A DNA stretch of 64,000 bases from Lunularia cruciata (taxonomy: Eukaryota > Streptophyta > Marchantiopsida > Lunulariales > Lunulariaceae). This document shows, piece after piece, positions 43,110 through 54,725 of the stretch (positions are counted from its first letter, which is position 1; the number at the start of each line of letters is the position of its first letter). Made by a program: the position numbers and the translations under genes. The stretch lies in contig OX419757.1 of the NCBI GenBank assembly GCA_948567375.1, forward strand, positions 26,908,001 to 26,972,000, written 5' to 3'. A model generated the notes under the pieces. That model had not been told where the DNA came from and did no database searches. It worked only from the letters and a program-made list of their open reading frames with translations.

Positions 43110-44741
43110 CTGACAACCGTTTCTTTATACAAAGTCGGGTCTGTGATCCAATATTTTCTAACCCTCCACCTGTTTACTCGAGTGGCAAAAGGATTGCAGT
43201 CCAGGTCTGCAAGTTGAATAGAGCCATTGGCATATATGTGCATAACACGCTATGGCCCTATCCACCTCAAATGTAGTTGGAAAAAATATGCGGTGATTGT
43301 CATATAACAACACCAAGTCACCTTCTTGAACAGCCATAGGCTTGATTCTTTTATCATGCCTGACCTTCCGTTGTTCTTGGACTTCCTTTGTGGTTTGCAT
43401 TGCATTGTCCCTTTTCTCTTCTAACCACATTAGTTGATGGATCTAAAGATCTTGGCTTTCTTCCTCTGAAAATTGTTCTTTGCAAAGAATTCGATATGTC
43501 GGAACTTCAAATTCAATTGGTAGTATGGGATGCAATCCGTATGTCAAGAAAAAAGGAGTTTGCTTGGTAGTAATCTTTTCAGTTGTTTGATATGCCCACA
43601 AAATTGCAGGTAACTTTGCAGTCGTAGGCATAATTGATTGTCATGTTATTCAAATTTTGCACAACAATCCATTGGCCTTCTCCATGAGTCCATTTGCTTT
43701 TGGGTTGTAAGGCGTGGTCTTCCAATGTTTAATTTGGAAGTACTTGGTTAACATTTCCACCATTGAATTCAAAAAATGAGTTCCCTGATCACTAACCAAT
43801 TCTAGAGGACACTCGTAACGGGAAATGATGTTTTGGAAAAAAATTCTGCAACTATTTCCGCATCATCTCTTCGTGTTGCCTCTACTTCTACCATCTTGGT
43901 AGCATAATCGGTGCATACCAAGATGTACCTCTTCCTCGTGACTTAGGTCATTGGTTGAATGGGACCCACAAAATCAATACCCCATTTCTCAAATGGGGCC
44001 AATGGCAAAATTGGTTTCAAAGGCTACTAGGAAGTTGCCGTTGGTTTCCTTGTTCTTTGACAAGCATCACAACTTTGAATATGGGCATAAGTATCTTTAT
44101 ACATTGTAAGTCACCAATACCCTGCTGAAAGAAATTTCTTCACCATATTTTTCAGGGCATAGTGTCCTCCCGATGCTTCAAAGTGTAAGGATTCAATGAC
44201 TCCTCCGACTTTGTATGCCTCCAAACATCACAGAAGTACTTCATCTTCACCCATCTTAAACAAAATGTTGTGTTTTAATTGGTACGGTCCTATTTTCCGG
44301 AGGAAGACTGCCCTCTACTCTGGGTCCAGCCCCTCAAGACAATGACACATATGCAAATAGTGATATTCGGCCGCATACCTTGTACTTCTAACAACCATCA
44401 GATGATATAGCTCTTCATTAGGAAACTGATCATCGATTTCCAAGTCTTGGTCTTGAGTTTCTAACCTAGATAAGAAGTCTGCATTTGAATGCAAAGCTCC
44501 CTTCCTTACTTGTATAGTGTATGTGAATTCTTGTAACAACAAGATCCATCGTGAAATTTTCCCAGACAAATCTGCCTTCTTGACCAAGTGTTGCAATGCG
44601 CAATGGTCAACAAAGAAGACAAACTTGTATCCTAGTGGTGAAATTTCTTGCAGGCATTCCGAGTGCTTCTTGTTCAGTCGTTGAATAGTTCTTTTCTAAG
44701 AGTGATAATTGTCGGCTGGCGTAATATAAACCAGATAGTCC
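43110..44741 (-). pseudogene. G2 element A RNase H and integrase, broken
   Basis: From the right: the end of RNase H with HLVKKADLSGKISRWILLLQ (within 44,315-44,596) and LHSNADFLSRLETQ; an H2C2 finger and CDAC-type pair around 44,040-44,190; an integrase core with an LVSDQGTHFL box (about 43,770-43,800); ILWAYQTTEKITTKQTPFFL (about 43,540-43,605); and a C-terminal KPMAVQEGDLVLLYDN block (about 43,300-43,350). Frames are interrupted several times. No chromodomain follows. Confidence 0.85.
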
Positions 44742-45477
44742 AGGAAAAGAGAACTCTTCAAGAGAGATACAAGAGAGAAAATACAAATTTCACACTCAAT
44801 CCTCTAATGCCCCAAGGAGCACCTTCTCTTTATTGTATAGCCAAAGTGGATCTCCTCCAAGGACACTCCACTATAAGATTAGGTTCATGAATCAATGACC
44901 CGTCTGCATCCATCCTTAGATTACTTGCTAGGATAGGTGACATGTTGGTCCTGGTCCCATCTGGTTGGTCAAATAGGCTTTGACTAGAGGGAATCTTTTA
45001 GAGAATCTTCTTGTAGGAATCTCATAATTATGTGGATGAGGACCATTGGAAAGCTCTCGGCAAGACAAACCAAGGGGGAAGGAAGGCTAGCCTTTCTATT
45101 AATAGGGAGGGATAAAAACTCAATTTTGAGTGCTAATTCATCCGTTTAGGCCTCCAAAATTGCCTCTGAAGTTTAGGTCTATTTTGCCTTTTTCCCTATA
45201 AGTAGAAGTGCTCCTTTGGTGATACCTTTATCTAATCTATGTTTTCCATCATGTGTAACATCCTTCCAGATGTCATCACCCCAAGTTTCACCTTTAGATC
45301 ATATGCCCAACTATTCATTCTAAAATTTCAAAGCATGTTTCAGTTTTTGGCCTATTAGAAGTACTCTTTTGGTGATACCTCTATCTGATCTACTTAGTCC
45401 ATCATGTATAACATCCTTCTAGATGTTACCAAACCAAATTTCATCTCTAGATCATCTACCTAGCTATTGATATTACA
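44742..45477 (-). repeat. LTR-C copy 1 (inverted, one end lost)
   Basis: Matches the solo LTR at 49,248-50,672 in reverse orientation, beginning TGTAATATCAATAGCTAGG at 45,477. The other end lacks the expected ATTACA and passes straight into G2 pol at 44,741, so this is a deletion or recombination junction. It shares the internal tandem duplication (period about 155 bases) with copy 2. Confidence 0.8.
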
Positions 45478-45489
45478 TCTACAACCAAG

Positions 45490-46442
45490 GACAAGACTAC
45501 TCCACAATTAGCTTAATTGTACTTAGCTGCAATTATTTCTCACCATGGTCCGTCTTGAGTGATCATCACTGATTAAGACACTCAAGTCACTAGTTTGTTT
45601 TGGAGAACATTCTTTGGGATCTTCCAAAGCAAATTGGCCATGTCCATGGCATACCATCTACAAATCAATGGACAAAAAAAGTGGGCTAATTGCATTATTA
45701 AGGATATGCTCCAAGGCTTCACCTTAGAGGAGCAAGAAAGGTGGTACACCTTACTTCCATTGGTGGAATTTACCTACAAAAATTCAATGAATGCATCTAC
45801 ATAGGTCACACTATTCTTCCTCATGTATAGAGAGCACCCTTTCATACCTTCAAGCTTGGTAAAGATATGTCCAATGGCTACAAAGGTTGGGTGTAGAGAA
45901 TGCCCAAAATGTGTAGGTTGTAGATTGCCCAAAATTGACAAAAATAGTATGCAAATGCACATCATAGGCACATAGAGTTTAGTGTTGGGGAACAAGTGTG
46001 GTTTTCCACAACCAACCTCATGCTAGTTGATCCAAGTAAGCTTAGACCTCATTTTATTGGGCTTTTTCCTATCCTTCATCAAATAGGCATAGTAGCCTAT
46101 CACTTCAAGCTATCACCACATGAAGATCCATCAAGTGTTCCATGTTTCCTTACTATATAGATATGTATCCTGAATGCCCCACTTTCCTTCCATACAAGAA
46201 GTTAGACCTTGTCCAACACTCATTGATGGCACAAAGGAATATGAAGTCAAAAGCATTCCCTAGAAATGCATCCATGGTACCCTCCATCTATGTGTGGAAA
46301 TATCTCATACATTGGAAAGGGGACCCATTGTATGAGGCAACCTAGGAACAAACAACTAACTTGACCCATGCACTAATGTTAGTGAAATCTTTTGAGCAAT
46401 AGCTTTGCAATGAAGATGTTGCATCTTAAAAGGCAAGAGGTT
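45490..46442 (+). pseudogene. Chromovirus integrase end with chromodomain, decayed
   Basis: A plus-strand gypsy of chromovirus type: integrase core blocks TSLFWRTFFGIFQSKLAMSM (45,585-45,650) and LLPLVEFTYKNSMNAST (45,750-45,803), an HQVFHVSLL-type block near 46,130, and a chromodomain-like YLIHWKGDPLYEAT followed by NLTHALMLVKSFEQ (about 46,295-46,400). The chromodomain is thought to guide insertion to certain chromatin. The purine-rich AAAAGGCAAGAGG just before TGTAATACC at 46,443 is its polypurine tract, so LTR-C is the LTR of this family. The 5' part of the element is missing, and stops occur at Arg and Trp positions. Confidence 0.8.
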
Positions 46443-46454
46443 TGTAATACCATT
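46443..46454 (+). repeat. First 12 bases of LTR-C copy 3
   Basis: TGTAATACCATT is the start of the chromovirus 3' LTR, cut by insertion of G2 element B. It continues at 55,822 after the duplicated CCATT. Confidence 0.75.
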
Positions 46455-49247
46455 TTTGTCAACCCAACAAGTATCAATTTTGATGTAATCACTAAATAAT
46501 TGTTTGTTCTCATTGAGATACTAGTCAGAAATGGTCAAATACAAAGTAAACATTAACAACTTAGTTCTTCTTGATTGCTTCTTTAATTTCTTGGGAAGAA
46601 ACCACACACCTAGAGAATAACAAGCACTTAATCATAGTCTCATTACAAATTATCCACACCCATAATTATAATTCTTCAAATCCTTTCTAAATTGACACTA
46701 ATTGTGATGATTTAGTTTTCCCAAAGAAGGCTACTTCACCTTAGAATTGTGTTCCATCCCTCCATTGAAGGTACAACTTTTTCAATCAAAATTGCTTTGC
46801 ATCAATCCAACATTGTGTTCACAATTGCAAAATACTACCAACACTACAATTCTTCATAGATTCATCAAGGAATTGCCTCAATTGCTATCCACTCAAGATC
46901 AAATACATAGAATAGAATCAAAGCTATATAATCCAACATCTAACACACTCAAAATTGCAATTTGAACTTATCCAAACACTCACAAACACACACACAAGAT
47001 TGATACTCAAAATTAAGCTGAATTGACGAGCATTGAGTTACAATACTTCATTTTACTTAACTTAGAAATTATAATACTGAATAATAATACATTGCAAATG
47101 CTTCCTTTAAATAGGTAGAGCACTTCAACAGTTATCCAATTACATACCATTTCAACTACTACTTACTAACCTATAGATCTAAAATGACGTTCCACTCCTT
47201 CGTATACGCCTCTTCAAATCTCAAAATTGTTACTAATCTGATTCAATGTCTACTTCTACTTTGGCTTCTACATCAAAATCCCCTTCAATTTCTTCCTCTA
47301 CTTTGGCTTCTTCATCAAAATTACCTTCAATTTCTTCCTCTACTTCCTTAACTACAACCTCTTCTATTTCTATCTTATCTTCAATTTGGATTAAAACTTA
47401 AGTCATCACTATGCTATCTACCTTCTACTTCTCTCCTCCAAGGTCTTTAGTGAACTTGAGTAACTCACCCAAAGATACTTGCACTTCTACCTATGCTACT
47501 TTGCATTGGGTTCCTACTTTCTCACTACTCCAAAGCTCATCTAATTTGGATCTCACTAGATCTAATCTAAGTCAAACATTATCTCCTATCTCTAACATCT
47601 TCTCATCTACTCTCTTATAAGAAAATCAAAAATTTATTCATATCCATGTCCTTTGCTTACTGCTTCCTTGTCTCTTACACTAACAACTTCAACTTATGTA
47701 GTAATGCTTCTTCCATTCTCACTTTGGCTTTAGTACTCAACATTATGTTTACTCCCTTGATGATTTTTGACCGATTTAGGTGTAATCTCCGGAACTATCT
47801 TTTCATGATTCCGCTCTACCCCAACTCATTTTGATACATCTTTAACTCATCCTCAAATTTGGCTTTAAGTGCTTCTTCTCCTCCCTGTATTGGACAAGTT
47901 GGGTCTCCACACTTCTGATCAGTCCTTGCAGCCTCTCTTCCTCTCAATTTCTATCTATCAACTCATGCCGCTAGGCAGCCTTCTTCTTTGTAACTTTTTT
48001 TGAGCTCTCAAACTCTTGCTCCATTACAACTACCATTGCCTTTGAATGTATTGCCTCCAATGGCGCATCAATGAATTCACCCTTCAACTTCTTGAATGTT
48101 TCCTTTTGATCCTTCAATTCTTCAGCTTGTCATTCAAGTTCATTGCCACACTTCACAAAACTCTCTTGTAGGTGATCAAAGCTCTTCTTCCAAAAACAAC
48201 ATCAACACAAAGTTCTTTGGCTTCTTCCTCTCCTTGGGTTAACTTCATCCTTAACTCCAAGACTTCCTCATTCAAGTACTTCACTACTTCTAGCTCATCC
48301 TTCACTTTAGGATGATCTCTCTTAGATCCTCCTCCTTTTGCAACTACAACAACAAAGGACATACAATCTTTGACAGATATGGTACTCCACTGAACTCTTC
48401 ATTGTCTTCTCTTTCTTAAGCTTTGGTCAGTGCTTCTTTGGCTAGTGCTTTACCCCAAAGTCTTGATCTTCTTGCCTTCAAAGTTATCTCTTCTAAGCTT
48501 TCTTTTAAGCTTTCTTCTTTTTCTTCCTTGGCATTACTTGGTCCTATAGTTGCAACCTGCAAACTTCTTTTTGATCTCACTCCTCTTGAAAACACCAAGG
48601 CTGGCTCCTCTTCTCTTTCCTCAAGAATGTCTACCTTGGCCAATTCCACATATTGGTTGTCTCCTCCTTCCATGCATGCAATTTGTGCATGGAATTCCTG
48701 ATCATCTTCTTTAGCTGCTTCTTCCACCAATTGCTGGACTTTGGGCTCTCCCTCACTTTCACCACTAGACTCCTTACTTTGCAAGGTTAATTCTTCTTCT
48801 TCTTCCAAGTCTTCACACTTAGTCTTGGCTTCTTCTTGCAATTCTTCACCCAATGACAGATTCTTCACCATTGCCACCTCTTGCTTTGGGTTCAACCTCC
48901 TTGTCTTTCATGGCTGATTTGGTGAAACTCTTTTTTTGGGTCTACCATGCTTCCTTGGCCTTGGTAGACCCAAATTAGATTAGACAACGCTATCATCTCC
49001 TTCCTTGTCATAATTAAGTGTTCATTGCCTTTATGGACTTGCCTTATGAAGTATCATTCATCCTCATCTACAACTCAACGTAGATCAGGGTGAAACTTTG
49101 ACACCATCCTTCCTTTCTCCTTTGAGATAAGTAGGTTTAGTCCTAATTAGAAATGGGTTGTGAAGGTTACAAAGTAATGGGGTGCCGGGTCTATTCTCCA
49201 ATTATTAATCATCTAACCTACTCTTTGGTGAAAACCCTTTGCCCAAT

Positions 49248-50672
49248 TGTAATACAATAGCTAGACACATGATCTAGAGATAAAATTTGGTTTGGTAACA
49301 TCTAGAAGGATGGGTATACATGATAGACTAAGTAGATCAGATAGAGGTATCACCAGAGAGTACTTCTACTAATAGGCCAGAAACCAAAACATGCTTGAAG
49401 ACTTTAGAATCAATAGCTAGACATATGATCTAAAGGTAGAATTTGGGTTGGTGACATCTAGAAGGATGGTACACATAATGGATGAAGTAGATAAGGTAGA
49501 GGTATCAAAAAAATAGCACTTCTACTAATAAAGAAGAAACCAAAATAGGCCTGAAAACTTCAAAGGCAATTTTGGAGGCCTAAATGGATGAATGAGGCCC
49601 AGAAAATGTGTATATTCTCCGCCACCAACAGAGGAAAGGATAGCCTTCCCTCCCCCTTGGTTTGTCTCACTGAGAGATTTCCAATGGTACCTCACCTATG
49701 TGATTTTGATATTCCTACAGGAAGATTCCCTAAAAGATTCCCTTTGACTAACAAGATGGGACCTGTAACACCCATTTGTGCATGTGTGTGGTATTGTGAT
49801 ATGTAGCTTGGTATTAAAAGTTCTTGAGAGATATTATTTATATAGAGATAAAGGATGGTTTTACATTAGTCATGATTAGCTAAAGTTAGTCATAGCTAAG
49901 ATAGAGGAGACCCTACTTTAGAGGAAGTGGAAAAGATGAGCACCACTATTTTGGATTCTAGTGTGTTGACTTAGTATTATTACTAGGTGTTTGGCTTTGA
50001 TGAAAGAATTGAGAACTCTTGGGCCCACAAGCCTTTTTGTTTTGGATTCTTCTATAGTCCAAGGATAGCCCATGTGAAGGAATCCTTGACTTAGTGGTTG
50101 GGTTAAGATAAGATCACATGCTCAGGGGAATATGCCCATGTGAATAGATATTCCTTTCTACTTTTTGACTTTACTTGACTTTTAACCTAGTAACTTGAGT
50201 TACTCCAGTAATTAGTAACTTTGGTACGTAACTATTTTACAAGTATAAACAAGGGGTGAGGAGGTACTCATCATCCTTTCATTTGCAACTATCTCTCTCT
50301 CATTGAGTTCTCTAGTGAGCAATGTCTTGAGTCTTGGAGTGTTAGCCTTGGAGGAGTATGATGGAGTTGGGGTTCCTTGCCTTCTTAGTCCATGGTGCGC
50401 TACCATAATAGCCATTGGAGGTTCATCCTGAGTGAGAGACAGGCCGGCTCACAGACCAAGATCAACATGTCATCCATCCAAGCAAGTAATCTAAGGGTGG
50501 GGCTTGCGGATAGGTCACCTATCCATGTACCTAGTCCTATGGTAGAGAATCCTTGGAGGAGATTTGCTTTGGCTATATAATAAAGAGAAGGTGCTACCTT
50601 GGGGCACCAAAGTTTGAGTGTGAAACTTGTGTTTTCTCTTTTGTGTTTTTATGCTATCCTTGGAACATTACA
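49248..50672 (+). repeat. Solo LTR-C copy 2 with exact target duplication
   Basis: Starts TGTAATACAATAGCTAGAC and ends TGGAACATTACA, flanked by CCAAT at 49,243-49,247 and 50,673-50,677. The second copy of the same G2 region at 54,780-54,800 reads GCCCAATTCACC uninterrupted, giving the empty site. Without the nested G1 LTR its length is about 731 bases. It has an internal tandem duplication (units starting 49,255 and 49,411, period 156). Solo LTRs arise by recombination between the two LTRs of a full element. Confidence 0.92.
49764..50453 (+). repeat. Solo G1 LTR nested in LTR-C
   Basis: TGTAACACCC to CCGGCTCACA, 690 bases, in plus orientation and very similar to the copy 2 LTRs. Flanked by GACC at 49,760-49,763 and 50,454-50,457. 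The matching stretch in LTR-C copy 1 (reverse strand near 44,945-44,960) reads GATGGGACCAGGACCAACATG-like sequence without an insert, so the empty site supports a 4-base duplication. Confidence 0.93.
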
Positions 50673-51706
50673 CCAATTCACCACTTATCCTACAAATATT
50701 TGGTGAAAGAACATAACATGCTACTTTGTAACATAGGTGGTTTGCTCTGGCTTAAACATTTCAATCAAAGTGCTGACTGTACCCTTTTGTATTGGGTCTT
50801 TATAGCTATCTACCTTGTACCCATTCTTAGTGCAAGGAGCACTAAAAGAGTTCTTCACCTCTGCAATCTCCTCCAAAGAATCACACTTCCAATAGAAGGT
50901 GACTCCTCCTACTTCTCCTACTTCTCTCCCCAAGACCAATCTCCAATCCAACTCAATCCATTGAGCCGGATTTCCTCTCTTCCCTTCTATCTTAGGACCA
51001 TCTTTGCAATTATTGGTAGTAATTTTTGCCTTGAAACCTAGAAAACTTAAGTTCTGGTTCTATGCAAAAAAATTGATCCAAAGTCTACTCAAGACTTTGA
51101 TCCTTGCTACTACACATAATCTCCAAATTTTAAGACTCCTCACCAAACTCTACTTGCTACCCTTTGGTAGCATTGTGTGTTTTCTAACTCTTGGTCTCTA
51201 AAAGATCAAACCCTCCTCAAAGCCCAAGATTCTAACTCCTTCAAGACAAATATTGAGAGGCATAGGATATCGTCATGACATTTTAGAACTTCCTTGATGA
51301 AGTCTCAATCTTCTAGTATTTTAGTGCACGGTCATTCTTTAGTTGATCTTCAATTGACATGCAAATTCTGCATGTTTGTTTTTTGTCACCCTCAATGTCA
51401 TCTTGATCTTGAAGTAGCCATTTTCTTTACTCATACTTTCTTAATTAACTAGGCCTAAGGAAAAGTTGTTACAAGTTCTTCAAATCAAGTTGTGCATCCT
51501 ATGCAAAGTAACCTTTGGGTCTATCCTTCCATAAGTCCAACCTAAGTCCTTCTAACTCTAACATGAAGTTGATTTTTTTGGGTCTATCCTGAACACACAA
51601 TTCTCCTCTTTTCTTCTTCATTAAGCTGCAATTTGGCTTCAACAATAAACTTCTTCTTTACAACTCGTAAAAAAAAAAGTGGGTACCACATACCTCCTTT
51701 CTCAAA

Positions 51707-54700
51707 TGTGATCATCCCTGTGACATCAGCCTTGACTTGTTTGTACAAGTTCAAGTCCACAGTCCAATATTTTTTGACTCTCCACCCATTCACTCAAGTG
51801 GAAAATGGGTTTCCTTCTAGATCTATGAGTTGAATTGAGCCATCGTCATAAATGTGCATTACATGGTATGGCCATATCCACCTTAAGTGCAACTTGCATG
51901 GAAAAAATATTCAGTGATTATCATCTAACAAGACCAAATCTCCTCCTTGAATAGCAACAAACTTGATTTGCTTATCATGCCTGACTTTCCACCAATCTTG
52001 TATCTCTTTCATGGTTTGCATTTCATTGTCTCTTTTCTATTCTAATCACATCAATTGATGGATCCAAAGATCCTAACTTTCTTCCTCCAACAATCATTTC
52101 TCACAAAGGATCCAATATGATGGTACTTCAAATTCAACTAGTAGTATGGGATGCAATCCATATATCAAGAAATATGGAGTTTGCTTGGTTATAAATATTT
52201 TGGTGGTTTTGTATGCCCACAAAGCTGTAGGTAACTTTGTGTCCCAACTGTAGGCATATAACTGATAGTCACTTTATTCAAAATCTTACATAATAAACCA
52301 TTTGCTTTTGGGTTGTAAACATCATCTTTTGATGTTTGATTTGGAATTACTTGGTTAACACCTCCACAAGTGTGTTCAAAAAGTGAGTCCCTTGATTATT
52401 GACCAATTCTAGAGGACATTTGTAATGTGAGATGATGTTTGGGAAGAAAAATTCTGCAATAGTTTCCGCATCATCTTGCCAAGTTGCCTTAGCTTCAACC
52501 ATCTTGGTAGCATAATTAGTGCAAACTAAGATGTATCTCTTCCTTGTGAAATAGGCCATCGATTGAATTTGACCCACAAAATTAATTCCCCATTTCTCAA
52601 ATGGTGCTTATGGCAAAATTGGTCTCAAAGGCCATTGGGAAGTAGATGTTGGCTTTATTATTCTTTGACAAGCATCACAATGTCAGATATGGGCTTGAGT
52701 ATCCATATACATTATAGGCAACCAATACCCCACTATAAAATGTTCTTTATTGTTTTCTTCAAGGCATAGTGTCCTTCTAATGCTTTTGAGTGTAAGGACT
52801 TGATTACTCCTCCAACTTTGTATGCTTCCAAGCACCTCCAAAGAACTTCATCTTTACACATTTTAAATCAAATGTTGTGCTTCAGCTTAAGGAAGATTGC
52901 TCTCTACTTTTGGGTCTAATCCCTCAAGCCACTGGCAAGTATGCAGATAATGGTATTTGGCCACCTACCTTGTACTTTGCATTGCCATCAAATGATACAT
53001 TCTTTCTCAAGAAATTGATTATCAACTTTCAAATCTTGGTCTTGAGTTTTTAACTTGGACAGGAAGCTGCATTTGAATGCAAAGCTTCCTTCCTTATTTG
53101 TACAATGTATGTGAATTCTTGTAATAACAAGACCTACCTTGCAATTTTCCCAAACAAGTCTGCCTTCTTCACCAAATAATGCAATGCATAATGGTCCATA
53201 TTGAAGACAAACTTGTATCCCAAAAAATAGTGGCAAAACTTCTTGCAAGCATACACCATTTTGAGGGCTTCTCTTTCAATAGTAGTGTTGCTCTTTTTTG
53301 CAACTAAAAGCTATCAGCTGGTGTAGTAAATTGGATAGTCCTTCTTCTTCTCATCCTTCTGACTCAAGGTGACTCCAATTGCAATGGAAAAAGTGTCCAC
53401 ATACACATGAAAAGGGACATCCCAATTTGGAGCCCTCATAATTAGTGCTTCCACCAATTTCTTCTTCAACACTTGGAAAGCTTCTTCTTGTTTTGCTTCC
53501 CACAAATAGTCTTTGGACTTCTTTAGCAGCTTTGTTAAAGGTGCAATTAGCACCACATAGTTAGACACACAGTGTTTGTAGTATCCAACATGTCCCAAGA
53601 AGGCTCTCAATTTCCAAATATTTTTGGGAGGTTCCAAAGTTGAGATTACTTTCACCTTCTCAATATCAACTTCAATACCTCAACTTGAGACCTGATGCCC
53701 CAAAAGAATTCCTTTCCTTTATTGCAAAGAAGCATTTCTCCGAGTGTAATGACAAGCTAGCAAAATGACACCTTTCAAAAGTTTGGCAAAGGTAATCCAA
53801 ATTTATTTCTCTTTGGCCAAACACACAAAAGTCATCAATGAAAACTTCCAAAACTTTCACAAAACATCTTTAAAAGTTGCGTTCATCATTTGCTAGAAAG
53901 AAGTGGGAGCATTACACAACCCAAAAGGCATTTGATTGTAAGCAAATGTGCCTTAATTGGTGGTGAATGTAGTCTTTTCATTGTCTTCTTTTCATATGGA
54001 CACTTGATTATAGCCTTAAAGAAAACCCATTGAGAAAAATTGTAGCAAGGATGACTAGCTCATTGATCCAAAATAGTATCCATGAGGGCAAAGGATGGTG
54101 ATCCTTTCTCTTCATTGCATTAAGTTTGCAAAATTATTTGGCACACTCAAATCTTTCTTGTCTTCTTCTTTGGAACAATGACAATGGGAGAAAAATATTC
54201 ACTGCTCAAGACTAGAAAAATTATCCCGGCCCCCATGTACTTATCAATTTCCATCTTTTACTAGAAGTGAGTACTTTGGGGTTTAGACAATACTATCGTT
54301 GCCAAACCGGAACTGCACCTTCAACTAGATCAATCTGATGTTCCCCAAATTGTTTGGGAATTCCTAGCATGTGATCAATAGACCAGGAAAATACATCCTA
54401 GTACTCTATAAATTGGGTAGTATATCTTGCCAACTCGTCTGAAGTGACTATCTTTGATATTTTCAAAATTTTACCTTCAAATAAGACTACATTTTGGTAT
54501 TCATTGAGATTGATGACTCCTTCAATGTGGCTGACTCAGCTTAACTCAAGTTGGATGGATTTTAGACTCCCTTCCTCCAAATCATTTTCACCCAAGGTGA
54601 TGTCATATGGGTCTTTGCCTTTGACCTCTACTTGGTAGCATTCCAAGTAATTTACTTGGACTTCTTCATTTGAGTCTTTGGAAGATGAAGATGACAAATT

Positions 54701-54725
54701 TTTGGATTCATCTTCATCTTCTGAA
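51707..54725 (-). pseudogene. G2 element B pol (protease region, RT, RNase H, integrase), broken
   Basis: In transcript order: an acidic segment HYSEDEDESKNLSSSSSKD (within 54,536-54,763); RT with an IVIVPKK-like start near 54,180 and a catalytic FIDDFCVFGQ (about 53,815-53,845); a thumb with LRAFLGHVGYYKH (about 53,575-53,615); RNase H from FHVYVDTFSIAIGVTLSQKD (about 53,355-53,415), where the usual Asp-Ala reads Asp-Thr; a linker; and integrase with YILVCTNYATKMVEAKATWQ (about 52,475-52,535) and LVNNQGTHFL, where the catalytic Asp of the SD-x-G box reads Asn. The C-terminal part continues to about 51,800. Multiple stops. Confidence 0.87.

Larger units (their letters stand above)
40275..44741 (-). 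mobile_element. Ty3/gypsy family G2, element A (truncated)
   Basis: A minus-strand element: RNase H, integrase, polypurine tract, then a long 3' LTR-like unit ending GGGTTGTCACA at 40,275. It is colinear with element B (46,455-55,816). It is cut off at 44,741 within the sequence before RNase H, where an inverted LTR-C abuts. RT, protease and the 5' end are missing. Confidence 0.85.
47230..51060 (-). pseudogene. Coiled-coil protein frame inside the G2 LTR (B), split by an insertion
   Basis: Coding-like over several kb in element sense: an N-terminal part with GVTFYWKCDSLEEIAEVKN (within 50,721-50,951) and FHQRVG-stop-MINNW just before the solo LTR; then, after the insertion, HPDLR and HKGNEHLIMTRKEMIALSNL near 49,000-49,100; an acidic stretch (48,416-48,895, LEEEEELTLQSKESSGESEG); and a heptad region DELEVVKYLNEEVLELRMKL (within 48,153-48,362). 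Stops and shifts break it. The N-terminal part recurs upstream of the protease/RT region at 54,536-55,066. Family unknown. It could alternatively be gag captured next to the LTR. Confidence 0.5.
46455..51690 (-). repeat. G2 element B 3' LTR, about 3.8 kb without its insertion
   Basis: Begins TGTGGTACCCAC at 51,690 directly after the polypurine tract and runs to the element edge fixed by the CCATT duplication. The first 1.07 kb is repeated at 54,726-55,816, as expected for an LTR pair; the rest of the 5' copy is gone. The 49,243-50,672 segment is a later insertion. Confidence 0.6.
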
